Shown piece after piece: positions 1 to 10,165 of a stretch of 64,000 nt of DNA. The stretch spans positions 1,291,512 through 1,355,511 of the forward strand of contig NC_043741.1 in assembly GCF_004337985.1 (NCBI RefSeq), written 5' to 3'. The position numbers were made by a program, and so were the translations under genes. This DNA comes from Pyricularia pennisetigena (Eukaryota; Ascomycota; Sordariomycetes; Magnaporthales; Pyriculariaceae). Within the stretch, counting starts at the first letter, position 1. Each line of letters starts with the position of its first letter. A model generated the notes under the pieces. That model was given only the letters and a program-made list of their open reading frames with translations, did not search any database and had not been told where the DNA came from.

Positions 1-91
1 ATTAAAAAAAAAAAAAAAAAAAAAAAGGCATTGTATGTGTTGTTTGCTCCACGAAATGTATTGACGCCTCGCCATGCACTTTTGATACAGA

Positions 92-1379
92 TCAACATTG
101 AAACGCCACGCCCACCTTTTTGACTTCATTCTTCCCCCCTGCCGAGAAGCCGGTGCCCTCGCTTCGAAGCTCGACCAGACCCGGCAGAATCCTGTCCCTT
201 TTCTTCTTCTTGTCGGCCGAGGACGAGCTTTGAGGCGCCTCTTTCCTCTCAGTCACGTCCTCGTCGCAGACAAAACACCGAACCGCATTCGGATCCGAGT
301 CGGGCGCGTGCGGGTCAAACTTGCCCGACGGCGTCATGAACTGCTTCACACACGGGCCGCACAGGACGTGTCCGCACGGCTTGGCCAAGACCGCCTTTGA
401 GCTGTTTGTGAGCCCCTTTCTGCAGGACGGGCATATCCTGGTCCGACTCTTTGGCTGGGGCGCGCTCGACTGCTCCTCGTCGTCAGCCTCGCCCTCTTCG
501 GTAAAGTTGATCTTGATGAGCGAGTGCAGCGAGTAAAAGTGCGGGTTGTCCTCCGTCGAGCTGGGGCAGACGGGCTGTGTTTTGACGACCTTTTTGATTT
601 CGTGCAGCACGTTGTTCTCGTTGGATGTTGGCGTCACGGTGGGTACCCAAAACGAGGGCAGTTTCGGCTTGGCAGCCTTTTCGCTGTCGATGGTCTTGCG
701 AGCTTTTGCCCGGTCCTCGGCTGCGATGCGTGCCACTTCGTCCTCGTCGAGCTCGAACCGTCTTTTCCTGTCCTGTGTGGAGGCGCTGCCGTCCTCCAGT
801 AACGCAACTGCCTTGGAGGGTGTCGCCTGCGTTTCAGACCCTGCTGCACCACCACCACCACCACCACCTCCTCCTCCTCCCCCTCCGCCCCAGCCTCCCC
901 CTCCACCTGCTGGTGCAGTCGAGCTCTTCCGTTGCACATCAAAGCCAGCCTGCGTGAGCTCAAACTCCTTGACGGCGCGCTCGTGGGCCTCGAGCTCCTC
1001 GAGGGCCTTTGCATCCCTCGCCTCCTTCTCGCCGTTGAGCAGCGCCTTCTCGGCGCGCTTGATCTCCTTCTTCTGGGCCAGGATGTTGCTCAGGGCGCAC
1101 TCCCTGCAAAAGACGTCGCCGGCGGAGCAGGCGACGGGGTCGATGGCCGCGTCGAGGCAGAGCGAGCATGAGGCGAAGGGGAGGAAGGATTCGCGCGACA
1201 GGCGGGCCGAGTTGGAGCCCCAGGCCGCCTTGGCCAGCTCCCTCTCGTACGAGGTAAAAACCGCCCTGCTGGTGTTTCTTTTGCCTGCGAGGTTAGGACG
1301 GTCATCTCTTGTCAGATGGGCGCGGTTCCAGGGGAGCGATTAGGCGGGCGGGGGGATGTTGCTACGTACTGTGTGCCAT
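92..1379 (-). CDS. NOSIP-family RING/U-box zinc-finger protein
   Basis: Two exons, complement(92..1284, 1370..1379), 400 aa. The first exon is only 10 bp (ATGGCACACA). It joins through an 85-bp intron (donor GTACGT, branch CTAAC, acceptor GCAG) to give the start MAHSKRNTSRAVFTSYE, which matches the NOSIP family N-terminus. Residues about 40-75 hold an N-terminal zinc-binding U-box-like half (CSLCLDAAIDPVAC, then FCREC). A charged helix about 76-118 contains QKKEIKRAEKAL. Residues about 288-345 hold a second RING-type motif (CPSCRKG, then PCGHVLCGPC and CFVC). A poly-glycine tract with one Trp (about residues 131-149) lies between them and probably varies in length between strains. Family members are nuclear ubiquitin ligases or spliceosome-associated factors, so a nuclear ubiquitin-ligase role is inferred. 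It is divergent from the tafazzin gene across a 741-bp spacer. Confidence 0.88.
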
Positions 1380-1754
1380 GTTGATAATTGATTGTGTGAG
1401 GTGGTTTGGTAGGCCTATAGGGCGCCCTGTATGTTGCGCCTGTTGTTCTCCGTCCAAGCAGGTGCGGAGAGGTAGGTTTCGTGTTGGGTGATCGATATTA
1501 TGTAGAATGGCAGATCCATTCGTCAATGTCAATGTAGTCCAGCGCTTGTTGTTTAGTTATACAAGAGCCGTCTGTAATCATCTTGATGCGCTCCCCCGAA
1601 GTCGGGTTTTGGGGAGTCGAGTGGGTGGAGGTCAAGACTGTGCTAGTTGAGATGGCTGACAAGTCTGCGCACGGTCTCCAGAATCGCTTTCGCATCGAGC
1701 CGAGAAAAGCACTGGCTAAACGCGGCTAGAGCTTCCATCGCGTCGTCGAACAAG

Positions 1755-1786
<32 letters not shown>

Positions 1787-2120
1787 AATTCGAGTGTGTT
1801 CACTGACGTATTTCATTTGCTTACAGCCTTATCACAGTTAAATAAATCAGTCGCCCAATTAATCTTATCTACTTGCGCCCAATTGTGATGGGGCCCGTTT
1901 TGATTTACATATCGAAATCATTCAAGTAAACTCTGTCTTCAGACATGGTATTTGCGTAATTACCATAATCGCAAATCGTTGAAGGCCTTGAATGGCCTGG
2001 CCGACCTACCATCTTTGACCACTCCGAAAAAACTTGAACCAAATGTATCATGCAACGGTTCAATAATCACTCCAACTTGGCGGATAAATTCAGTCAATAA
2101 CCAAAAAAGGGACAGCCAAA
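1380..2120. promoter_or_regulatory. Divergent intergenic spacer (NOSIP / tafazzin)
   Basis: This 741-bp spacer separates two divergently transcribed genes and must contain both promoters. It holds a 29-nt poly(A) run at 1755-1783 and an AT-richer half toward the tafazzin start. I see no gene and cannot assign a specific binding site. Confidence 0.5.
1755..1783. repeat. Poly(A) tract, 29 nt
   Basis: An uninterrupted run of 29 A, read directly. It is one of many long A/T homopolymers in the spacers. Confidence 0.95.
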
Positions 2121-3586
2121 ATGGGGTCGACGGTCAACGGTCCGCCTCAGCAGCCGAGTTTGGCATGGCGCACCACTTCATCCATACTCATGGGCTTGTC
2201 TGTCGCGGTATCGAAAGGGTTTCTCTATGGCCTGAACAAGGTAGAGACCATAGGCCTGGAGAGGTTTGTTGAGCTGCTCGATCAGAGGAAAGATGTCCAG
2301 AAGCGCACAAAAGGCTTGATAACCGGTGAGCAAAGGAACCTACGTCGGCCTTTTTTGTCAATTCTTTTGTCGAGTTACTTGCAGAATATCTCACTAACAT
2401 TATTCCATCCCGTCACCCAGTGAGCAATCACATTTCCATGTGAGTGAGTGGGCCATGACCGATCGAAGCCTTCCTTGCTGCTTCAGAGTCTCGCATCATG
2501 TGCTATCCACGTGTGTCGCGAATCCAGGGCTGACTTGATGCGTTACGTACCTCGCTTCAGTATAGATGATCCTCTCATATGGGGTGTTTTGCCCCTGAAA
2601 TACTCTTTTAATCACAGCAACCTGCGGTGGTCGCTCGCCGCTCACGACATTTGCTTTCAAAACCCGTATGTCGTCGGTCGCTCAAGGCCATCCATGCCCC
2701 TATTCCTCCCATTCATACTGCGCACCACTCGTGACTGACCCAGCATCACCACCCGTTCACCCAAAGTGTCCTGACCACCTTCTTCAACCTCGGGAAAACC
2801 CTCCCGACCTACCGGTTCAAGCACTCACCATACGGCGGTCTGTTTCAACCCACAATGTCCGACGCCATCCGCCTCCTCTCGTCGGAGCAGCACGGCCTCA
2901 AGTACCTCACCCCACCACCATCAGCAAGCGGCGACCACCCCGCCCAAAGTCGCCTCCAGTACCCGCCAGCGCCCTCGGACCCGGCACCCGCTGCGCCGTC
3001 GTACCGCCCCTGGGACCGCCACGGCTGGGTGCACATCTTCCCCGAGGCGTGCGTGCACCAGCACCCGGAGCGCGCCCTGCGGTACTTCAAGTGGGGCGTG
3101 GCCCGCCTCGTGCTCGAGAGCGGGCCCGAGCCGCCCGACGTCGTGCCCATGTTCATCGACGGCACCGACTGCGTCATGTCAGAGGACAGAGGGTTCCCGC
3201 GCTTCCTGCCCCGCATCGGCAGGCGCGTCCGCGTCGTGTTTGGCGAGCCCCTGGACTTTGACCTGGCCTTTGGCGACCTCAAGCGCAAGTGGGACGCCCT
3301 CGTCGCCTCGGCCGCCGCCGCCGCAGCCTCTCGCGCCGCTCCGTCCCGCTGGGCCGTGGCCTTCCCCGCCGAGACCGTCGACCTCGAGCATGGCGACGAG
3401 GCCCGCGCCATCAGGATCGAGGTCACCAAGAGGATACGCGATGAGGTACTCAAGCTCCGCCGCGGTCTCGGATATCCCGACCAAGATCCCGGCATGGGCT
3501 CGGCCGAGACGTGGGCCAGAGAGCCGGGCGTTGGCTATACTTACAAAAGTCATGTGGACGGGAGCAAGGTCAATGAGAAGCTGTGA
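2121..3586 (+). CDS. TAZ1: Tafazzin-like monolysocardiolipin acyltransferase
   Basis: Four exons, join(2121..2325, 2420..2438, 2561..2665, 2767..3586), 382 aa. Tafazzin is a mitochondrial transacylase that remodels cardiolipin acyl chains. The acyltransferase HX4D motif NHISIIDD (His72, Asp77) appears only after splicing: the 19-bp exon 2 carries the His, and the Asp lies at the start of exon 3. Downstream are PLIWGVLPLKYSFNHSNLRWSLAAHDICF (given in pieces: PLIWGVLPLK, RWSLAAHDICF), FFNLGKTLPTYR, GLFQPTM, and the second block HIFPEAC near residue 201 followed by RYFKWGVARLVLES. Order and spacing are as in yeast and human tafazzin, and the length is close to yeast Taz1. A Pro/Ala-rich insert at about residues 160-190 is not part of the core. 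Splice phases agree at every junction; the last acceptor is AAAG rather than CAG. Confidence 0.93.
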
Positions 3587-3978
3587 GACAACCAAACTGT
3601 TGCCGTGGCTTTTGGAAGGCCAGTGCCAACCCCCGCCCAGAATATATCCATATAATCACAATAGACTATTATGTACAACAAATCGCTGCGACACCAATGG
3701 GGAAATACATTGTCAGAGCAGCTGTTTGATCTTTATTTGCTTTGAGATCATGTCTAATACAAATACAATCGTCTACCAAACATGACATGGAGGTTTATCC
3801 ATCCCTCCTACATATAACCCCATAGAAGAGACATCTGCCTTTCCATCTAATAATGGAGTGAGCAAAAAGAGAGAAAGCAAAAGAAAAAAATAAAATAAAA
3901 CATAAAACATAAAACAAGTAGATTAAGCCCACCCATTCGCCGAGCGCCATTTCCCCTCTTTGCTTCTGCGCTGCAGTA
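3587..3978. other. Convergent 3' intergenic region
   Basis: This 392-bp spacer lies between the stop codons of the tafazzin gene (+) and the Zn2Cys6 gene (-). It is AT-rich with A-rich stretches near 3880-3915 that could serve 3' end formation on either strand. No gene is seen. Confidence 0.6.
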
Positions 3979-6627
3979 TTAGACTGCCAGTGCTTTACCA
4001 CCCTCCACTTTCATTTGCGCTGGGTTGCCAACCTCTTCGTGTCCGCTTCCGTGGCCTGTCGTGCCGTTGTTCACATCCCCATTATCGTTGAAGGGCCGGA
4101 CGTGATCCCACCCGTCGACATCTTCCTCTTTGATACGCCTCACCAGCAGCAGTGGGCTGTCGTCAATGACCACATCAAGTCCGGTCATATTTGGACCGTC
4201 CTCGGCAACTCTCTCACTGCGCTTCCGCAGACTGTCGGCCAGCCTCTTGGCGTGTATCATTCCCATTTCAGACCATACGGTATCGAGAATTCCTAGTCCC
4301 CAATCGGCAAACTCGGGAGGGACTCCCGGCGCCGACGCGGCAACATCAATATGGAACAAAAGTCCCGGGACGCCTGCGGCTCCAGTACCGGCACCGCCGA
4401 CGCATCTGAGCAGATCCCTCTGCTTCACTGTAAGTTTTGGGTGCTTCCAATGTGTTGGAACGCTCACGAGTATATCATGTGCCATACGGACGATGGTCTT
4501 CCCTGCTTCCTTCTTACGTGCTTCCAAATCTTCTTCTGTCGCCGCTAGTGCACTGTGCGCCGCTCGCGGGTTCTTCTCCGAGATTTGCAGGAGCATCGAG
4601 CACGCCAACAACCGGGCCCAACGGTAATAGTTCCATATCCTGGCGGTCCAGTTATCGGCATAGGTATGATATAGGCCCCGGAAGCACGCTTCTGGCGCAA
4701 AGTCCGATTGGCCGACCTGGTATGTCCACTTGCCACCGATGGAAGCCTCCCATCGCTCCATCTGAGCGTCCATATTGTTCAGCCGTTTCAAAACGTCGTG
4801 CGCTTCGCCGTGGGCTTGATCTGGTAGGTATTTGCCCCTCATCTCGCGCGACAACGTGACAAGTTGCATCACGATCGGGAGAAGCTGTGTTGATGGCCAT
4901 TCTTCTTTCGGCATCACCTTGCATGAGAGACTGACCCAGTCGGCAAAGGCAGGCGGTAGCGAGATATCTGCGACGGCGCATGAGAGGAGCTGAGGTAGAT
5001 GCATTGCTCCACGTTAGTACTAGTCATTCTTTCCAAAGCCAGGTAGGCAGACGATGGCGAGCCTTACCAAAGCGTAGCAAAGTTGGAGTAGACCTCTTAA
5101 TCCCATGGCCGCTCCGTTGCGGATAGGGAAGAAACTCCGCAATAGCGCGGCGGCCCCTATCATATGTGTTCGGGCCCCTGTGCTCATATCTGGATCGCTG
5201 CCATTGACGATCTAGGTATCGGCAAGTTAGTCTGGCTGTCGTCAAGAACATATATGCGAGTAGCTCATAGTGACATAGGACTTACCTCGAACATGGCGAG
5301 CATGAGCACATTACGAATCAGAAAATCTATCGGCTCGTCTTGCACTCTAGCCAAGACTTTACCCGTATCGCGCAACGCGTTTCCGTACATCTGGCGGGCC
5401 GTGGCCGACAACTCCTTGCTGTTTCGCAAGTTGGCCAGGCCAGCCAGGCCTACTGCGGCCATGGACTGCTGGAGAGTGTGCTGGAAAACCCAAGGCTGGC
5501 TCCTGAGGCCCGTAATATCCGAAGCTTCGTCCGGTAGGCCAAGGACATAGTGATCGATGAAGAACTGGACGCCCTTGTCCTGCCATGTAGCACCGATGTG
5601 CTGAGGCCGTGGCGTCGGCCAGGTCGCAGCCCTAGGTACCAGTCCCTGCTGGCCATTTTGCGGACTCCATGACTGCCCTGGCCGCCTCCCTCTAGCCGGC
5701 CCAGCCGACAAAGGCTTGACGCTGTAGTTGGGGGATGAAGCTGAGTCTGAGCCACTTGGAGAACTAGCGACGGGTGGGGATGAAGCCATTGAGGCACCCA
5801 CAGGAGTGGCCGAGCCGGGATCAGCATTACTGCTACTTCCAGGGACTGCAGAAGATGGCTCAGCGCCCCATTGGGCATGTGCCTTTTGCATGACCTTGCT
5901 GCTCTCATCCCGGAACATCAACGAGAGCTGATCCCGATAACCCGGGCACTTCTTGCTCACACGACGACATTGTGAGCATTCGGGTTTGAGTTTATCGCAC
6001 TGCAAATGGGTTGAAAGGAAGGGGATTTCCTGTCAGCTTCTGTTCATTCAATAGATTCAACATATACAGATGGCCAGCGTTAGGTCGGGCCGGTCATGAG
6101 ACATGGGGCGTAGGGCTTGGGCTGGATGAGGAGTCTGGTTGCAATCGAGGCAACGGTGCTAGGTTCTTGGGTAAGCCATGTAGAAGGAGCCAAGGTTGTG
6201 CAAACAGGCACACCATACAGGTGCGCCGGTTCTGTTTCTAATGATACAATATAGTGCCGATATGTCTTCGGGTTTATAAGTCTTTGGAAACAGAGAAAAG
6301 GACGGGCCCGCTAAAATGGTGGACAGATCATGTGAGCTGGGATTGACATGAGTAAAGAGGGTCAGAAAGGAGTGCTGGAGCAGAACAGGGGATGATGGGC
6401 AGAATATTGGTAAACTGGTAAGACAACTTGATCTTGTCCGAGTTTCGACCTCGACCGGGTTAGACCTGATGAACAATCAGAGAAGCGGGCAGGTAAGGGA
6501 GACAGGCAGTAGATAAACATCCAACGCTGCATTCATCATCAACATCGTCACCACCATTCAGACACACCTTGATCCGTCTAGTTCGACAGCTTTGACAACC
6601 CTGAGATGCCTTTCCACAATAAACCAT
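3979..6627 (-). CDS. Zn2Cys6 fungal transcription factor
   Basis: Four exons, complement(3979..4989, 5068..5211, 5286..5999, 6568..6627), 642 aa. The first exon gives MVYCGKASQGCQSCRTRRIK. Joining to exon 2 completes a C-x2-C-x6-C-x6-C-x2-C-x6-C binuclear zinc cluster at residues about 11-38 (CQSCRTRRIK, then CDKLKPECSQCRRVSKKC), followed by PGYRDQLSLMFRDES, a typical continuation of this TF class. A Ser/Pro/Gly-rich linker covers about residues 60-140. The rest is the helical middle-homology type (for example FFIDHYVLGLPDEASD, MSTGARTHMIGAAALL, WTARIWNYYRWARLL). The 74-bp and 78-bp introns are ordinary, but the first intron is 568 bp, long for a fungus, and splits the DNA-binding motif. Its target is unknown. 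It is divergent from the peroxisomal carrier gene. Confidence 0.9.
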
Positions 6628-7492
6628 CGTGGAAGTTCAAGGAAGTCTTCGATTACCCACACTCCCAGCAAAGAATTACGTGCAGTCCCAGCCCACCGAG
6701 GGCAAACAGGCGCCTAGATGAGACGGGGCAGCCACGCAACGCGCGCTCGCCGGCGTCGATCCGACACACGGATGTGCCGGAGAAGGATAGCCGGTGTGAT
6801 AAAAAAGATAATGCAAAAAAAAATAAAATATATAAAAAGGTCAGATATAATAAGACCAAAGGTATTAGTGACAAGATTTAAGGTTAAAACAAAAGTCCCG
6901 GTCGAGTGGGCAAAAGGACCCTAGGCTTTTTGTCGAGGACGAAATGGTATCCCGAGAAGGGAAAACGTTGGTCGTCTGGTTGGGAGTTGTCGTGTCATGC
7001 AAAAACAGAACCTGGCCTGTCGTGAGAGGCTTTTCGTTGGTCGTGCTAGACTAAACCTAGACTAATTGTTTGTGAAAGAGGTTCAACGGCCCCTACACTG
7101 GTGGTAGTTTGATGCGAAAAGGACGAAGTGCCGGCTTGAAAAGGGCAATCAGATCGCAGGTTGGAATTGAATTTGGCCAATGCTCGTCATGGTAAAGCCT
7201 TGGCCTCTGGAGAAACTGGCAAAAGCACCTTCTGGTTAGTATTTACTGAAAAGTCATGAAGGTCTGTGCCAAGGGGGGGAGAGGGGGTCGGTCTGCCACA
7301 TGGATGAGTTCGGCACAGGGGCTCCAGGATGAGACCCATTCAGTGGCGGGTCTGTAATACTAGTAAATGTGACTGTGGGGGGTTCAGGGTTCTTTTACAA
7401 TGCCGGGGAAGGGGGTATGCTCTAGGGGCTATGGCGAACGATGATGAGACGGACGCGGAAAAGAAGAAGAAGAAAAAAAAAAAAAAAAAAAA
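6628..7492. promoter_or_regulatory. Divergent intergenic spacer (Zn2Cys6 factor / PMP47-like carrier)
   Basis: An 865-bp spacer between divergent genes. It has an AT-rich patch at about 6800-6890 and ends in an A-rich/GAA-rich run (about 7462-7492) directly abutting the carrier start codon. No coding signal is visible. Confidence 0.5.
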
Positions 7493-8287
7493 ATGCCGTC
7501 ACAAAATTTCTTACTGGCAATCTCACACGCCGTCTCAGGCTCAGTCGGCACCGCAACCTCGACGGCAGCAACCTACCCTCTGGACCTGGTCAACACCAGG
7601 ATCAAGGTGCAGCGGCAGCTGGCGCGCGACGGCACCATCCCTCCCGACGAGACATACGACGGACCCATCGACGCCCTCAAGGCCGTGTGGAGGCGCGAGG
7701 GAGGCCTCGCGGGCCTATACGCGGGCCTCGGCTCGGACCTGGCCAAGTCCGTCGCCGACTCGTTCCTCTTCTTCCTCTTTTACAACTGGTTCCGGGCCAG
7801 GAGGCTAGCCAGGCCCGGAAACGCCCGGCGCAGGCGCATGGGCGTCGTCGAGGAGCTGGCCGTCGGCGCTGTCGCCGGGGCCTGCGCCAGGGCCCTCACC
7901 ATGCCCGTGGCCAACGTCGTCACGAGGATCCAGACCGCGGCGCTGGTGGGCGGCGCGGCCGGCGAGCATCGGAGCGCCGTCGCGGTGCTGCGGGAGCTGC
8001 TGCGCGAGAGGGGCGTCGCGGGCCTGTGGGCTGGCTATTCGGCTGCGCTGGTGCTGACTCTCAACCCGAGTATCACCTTCTTCCTGGACCAGGCGCTGCG
8101 TAGCTCGCTGGCGAGCGGGGAGGACAGGCCCGACGGCGGCCTGGTGACCTTCTTCGTGGCCGCCGTCAGCAAGGCCGTGGCCACCGCTGCGACCTTTCCC
8201 TTCCAGATCGCAAAGGCGAGGCTGCAGGTGTCATCACCGTCGCGGCCGTCGTCGCCTGCGCCCGACGCCGCCATGAGCCAAGGGTTG

Positions 8288-8318
<31 letters not shown>

Positions 8319-8758
8319 AGGACGGGAAAAGCGGCGCCGTATCAGTGGAGGAGGCGGCGAGGATCGCGGCGGCCAAGGCCAAGTACTCGCTGAGCAACAG
8401 CCTACGCAGCCTGGCCAGGGACAACATATTCACCACGGTGTCGCGCATAACGCGGGAGGAGGGCGTTGGTGCGCTGTACGACGGGCTAGGGGGCGAGCTC
8501 CTCAAGGCCTTCTTCAGCCACGGCATCACCATGCTGTCCAAGGACGCGTTTCACAAGGTGCTGGTGAGGCTCTACTTTGCACTCATTGCTCTGTCGAGCT
8601 TACTCAAGCAAAGGCGCAAGGAGTCGGGGAGCCACGGCACGGGAGAGGCGAGTGGCATCACCGGGGTTGTTCTGTCACTGCCACTGGCCGCGAGGGGACA
8701 AATAGAGCTGCTGCTGTTCACGTTGTTGGGCAGTAGTCAAAGGTTGATCAAAACATAG
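7493..8758 (+). CDS. Peroxisomal adenine-nucleotide carrier, PMP47/PMP34-like (mitochondrial carrier family)
   Basis: Single exon, 421 aa. Three mitochondrial-carrier repeats are visible. The first carries a good signature (YPLDLVNTRIKVQ, residues about 28-40) and the GLYAGLGSDLAKS loop. The second has PVANVVTRIQ (about 138-147) and GLWAGYSAALVLTLNPSITF. The third has PFQIAKARLQV (about 236-246) and GALYDGLGGELLKAF. Loss of the acidic residue in motifs 2 and 3, together with the LNPSI block, is what the peroxisomal PMP34/PMP47 branch looks like. This favours ATP/AMP exchange across the peroxisomal membrane for fatty-acid activation; substrate and location are inferred. An Ala/Gly-rich loop with nine Gly (about 267-275) interrupts repeat 3, and the C-terminus past residue 360 is low in family signal. 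The start is the first ATG, right after a long A tract. Confidence 0.85.
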
Positions 8759-8833
8759 GAGGGGTGTGTGTTGGAACAATATGTACGAGCCATGAAGCAT
8801 AAGCATGCAAGCGACGAATTCATTTTCAATTAA

Positions 8834-8844
8834 NNNNNNNNNNN
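8834..8844. other. Assembly gap, 11 N
   Basis: N run directly followed by a T-rich stretch. It lies about 75 bp past the stop codon of the carrier gene and disrupts no gene. Confidence 0.99.
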
Positions 8845-9359
8845 TTTTTTTTTTTTTCTCTTTTGTTTCGTCTCCTATCCTGAGCTCAGTATGGTGATCA
8901 ACTCGACATGGTGGTCTCGGCAAAAAGCCTGAAGTGGTTTTTGGTTGTTTGTTGGTATACATGCAGTGTGTTAACGGTTCATACTTGGTTGTGGTCTCTT
9001 TGCCCTCTGGCATCCCGCACAGTGCGTCAGGCCTGTTGCCGTTCCCAGCTGCGGATGGGATACCGAGGAAGACGCATGCTGCTTTGATACAACAAGACGG
9101 CAGTATACCCCTGACTACCCGGTCGGTCCTTCTGTCAAAAAATGGTAAGGCCAGTTTTAGTGCGCCCAGCCGACTCGGCGTTGGTAGAGTTGCGCCTACC
9201 GAGCCACCCGGAGTATTCAGGTATTTTCAAGGTCGCAGGCGAAGACGCCTCGCATCAATCGACTTTGGACCGCAAGCTGTTGGGGCTTCCTTCCATGTTC
9301 GGCGTCTGCGGAAGCAAGGCATACTGGTAAACGCTCGGATTCTTTGATCATGGACCGGA

Positions 9360-9376
9360 AGGTAGGTAGGTAGGTA
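9360..9376. repeat. TAGG tetranucleotide microsatellite
   Basis: Four tandem copies of GGTA/TAGG. Related TAGGTA/TACCTA words recur in other spacers of the window. Confidence 0.8.
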
Positions 9377-10124
9377 CGGTACATGGTCCCAATAAGGACG
9401 TTCCTTTCCACTGCTATCGGGTTTTCTCGATTTTTCTCGTCATGTCAAAACCAACCCCCTTGGTTCCTTCCTTTTTTTCTGTTGCAATTCCAATTATTTC
9501 AGCCTTCATTTCCCGATGCATCAGCCCATTTGCTGTATCTATTGCCCCAATAATTCATCCACGAGATGCATCATGTACTGACTCCTGGTCAGCCAGGCGC
9601 TGTGGAATCATATTGCCTCCTACGCAGTAAGGTAGGTAGCACGGTCTACGGGGTGTGAAGCTGATACGGTACGCAGAACGGAAACGGACCACTTTTAACA
9701 GCTGGCAACATGCGGTTAGTATGATAACGATCAAGTCCTCAAAATCCTGCTGCTACCCTACCTACGACATTGTACAAATCAGATCCGATGTGCCACGACC
9801 ATGGTCCAGGCTTGGCTAGGGTGCGGGCCAGTCATCGGTTGCTGTCGATTCAGTAGCTGTCTTCAGCTTATTCCCCACCGTAACATGCAGGCATTAACGA
9901 TCTTCGCACAGCCGCCGTTGGCAGCTTTGACAGCCCTGGAACCCTCGTCTTTATGCGGTCGTCCGTTCTCGCTTGGTTGTATTTTTTCGTCCCAACTGGC
10001 TCAAGTAAGAATTCGATCCTGCCTGCTGCTGCAATCTGGTAACGCCCCTGACAATAAGGCTTAGCTATATTTGGTTCATACTTTGTGCGAAACACCGGGC
10101 AGGGACGGGAACGTTTGTGAGGGG

Positions 10125-10165
10125 TTTTTTTTTTTTTTTTTTTTTTTTTTGTTGTTGTTGTTGTT
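10125..10165. repeat. Poly(T) run followed by GTT microsatellite
   Basis: 26 T followed by five GTT units, read directly. It lies in the gene desert with no gene attached. Confidence 0.9.

Noticed and set aside
546..1343. Plus-strand 265-codon open frame with a long proline run
   Set aside because: It is the antisense shadow of the poly-glycine tract and body of the NOSIP-like gene, which has family motifs on the minus strand.
6159..6476. 105-codon minus-strand frame within the first intron of the Zn2Cys6 gene
   Set aside because: No family feature, and it does not contribute to the zinc cluster; the exon at 6568-6627 completes the motif without it.
8035..8541. Minus-strand 168-codon frame
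   Set aside because: Antisense to the carrier gene; GC-rich third positions keep it open by chance.
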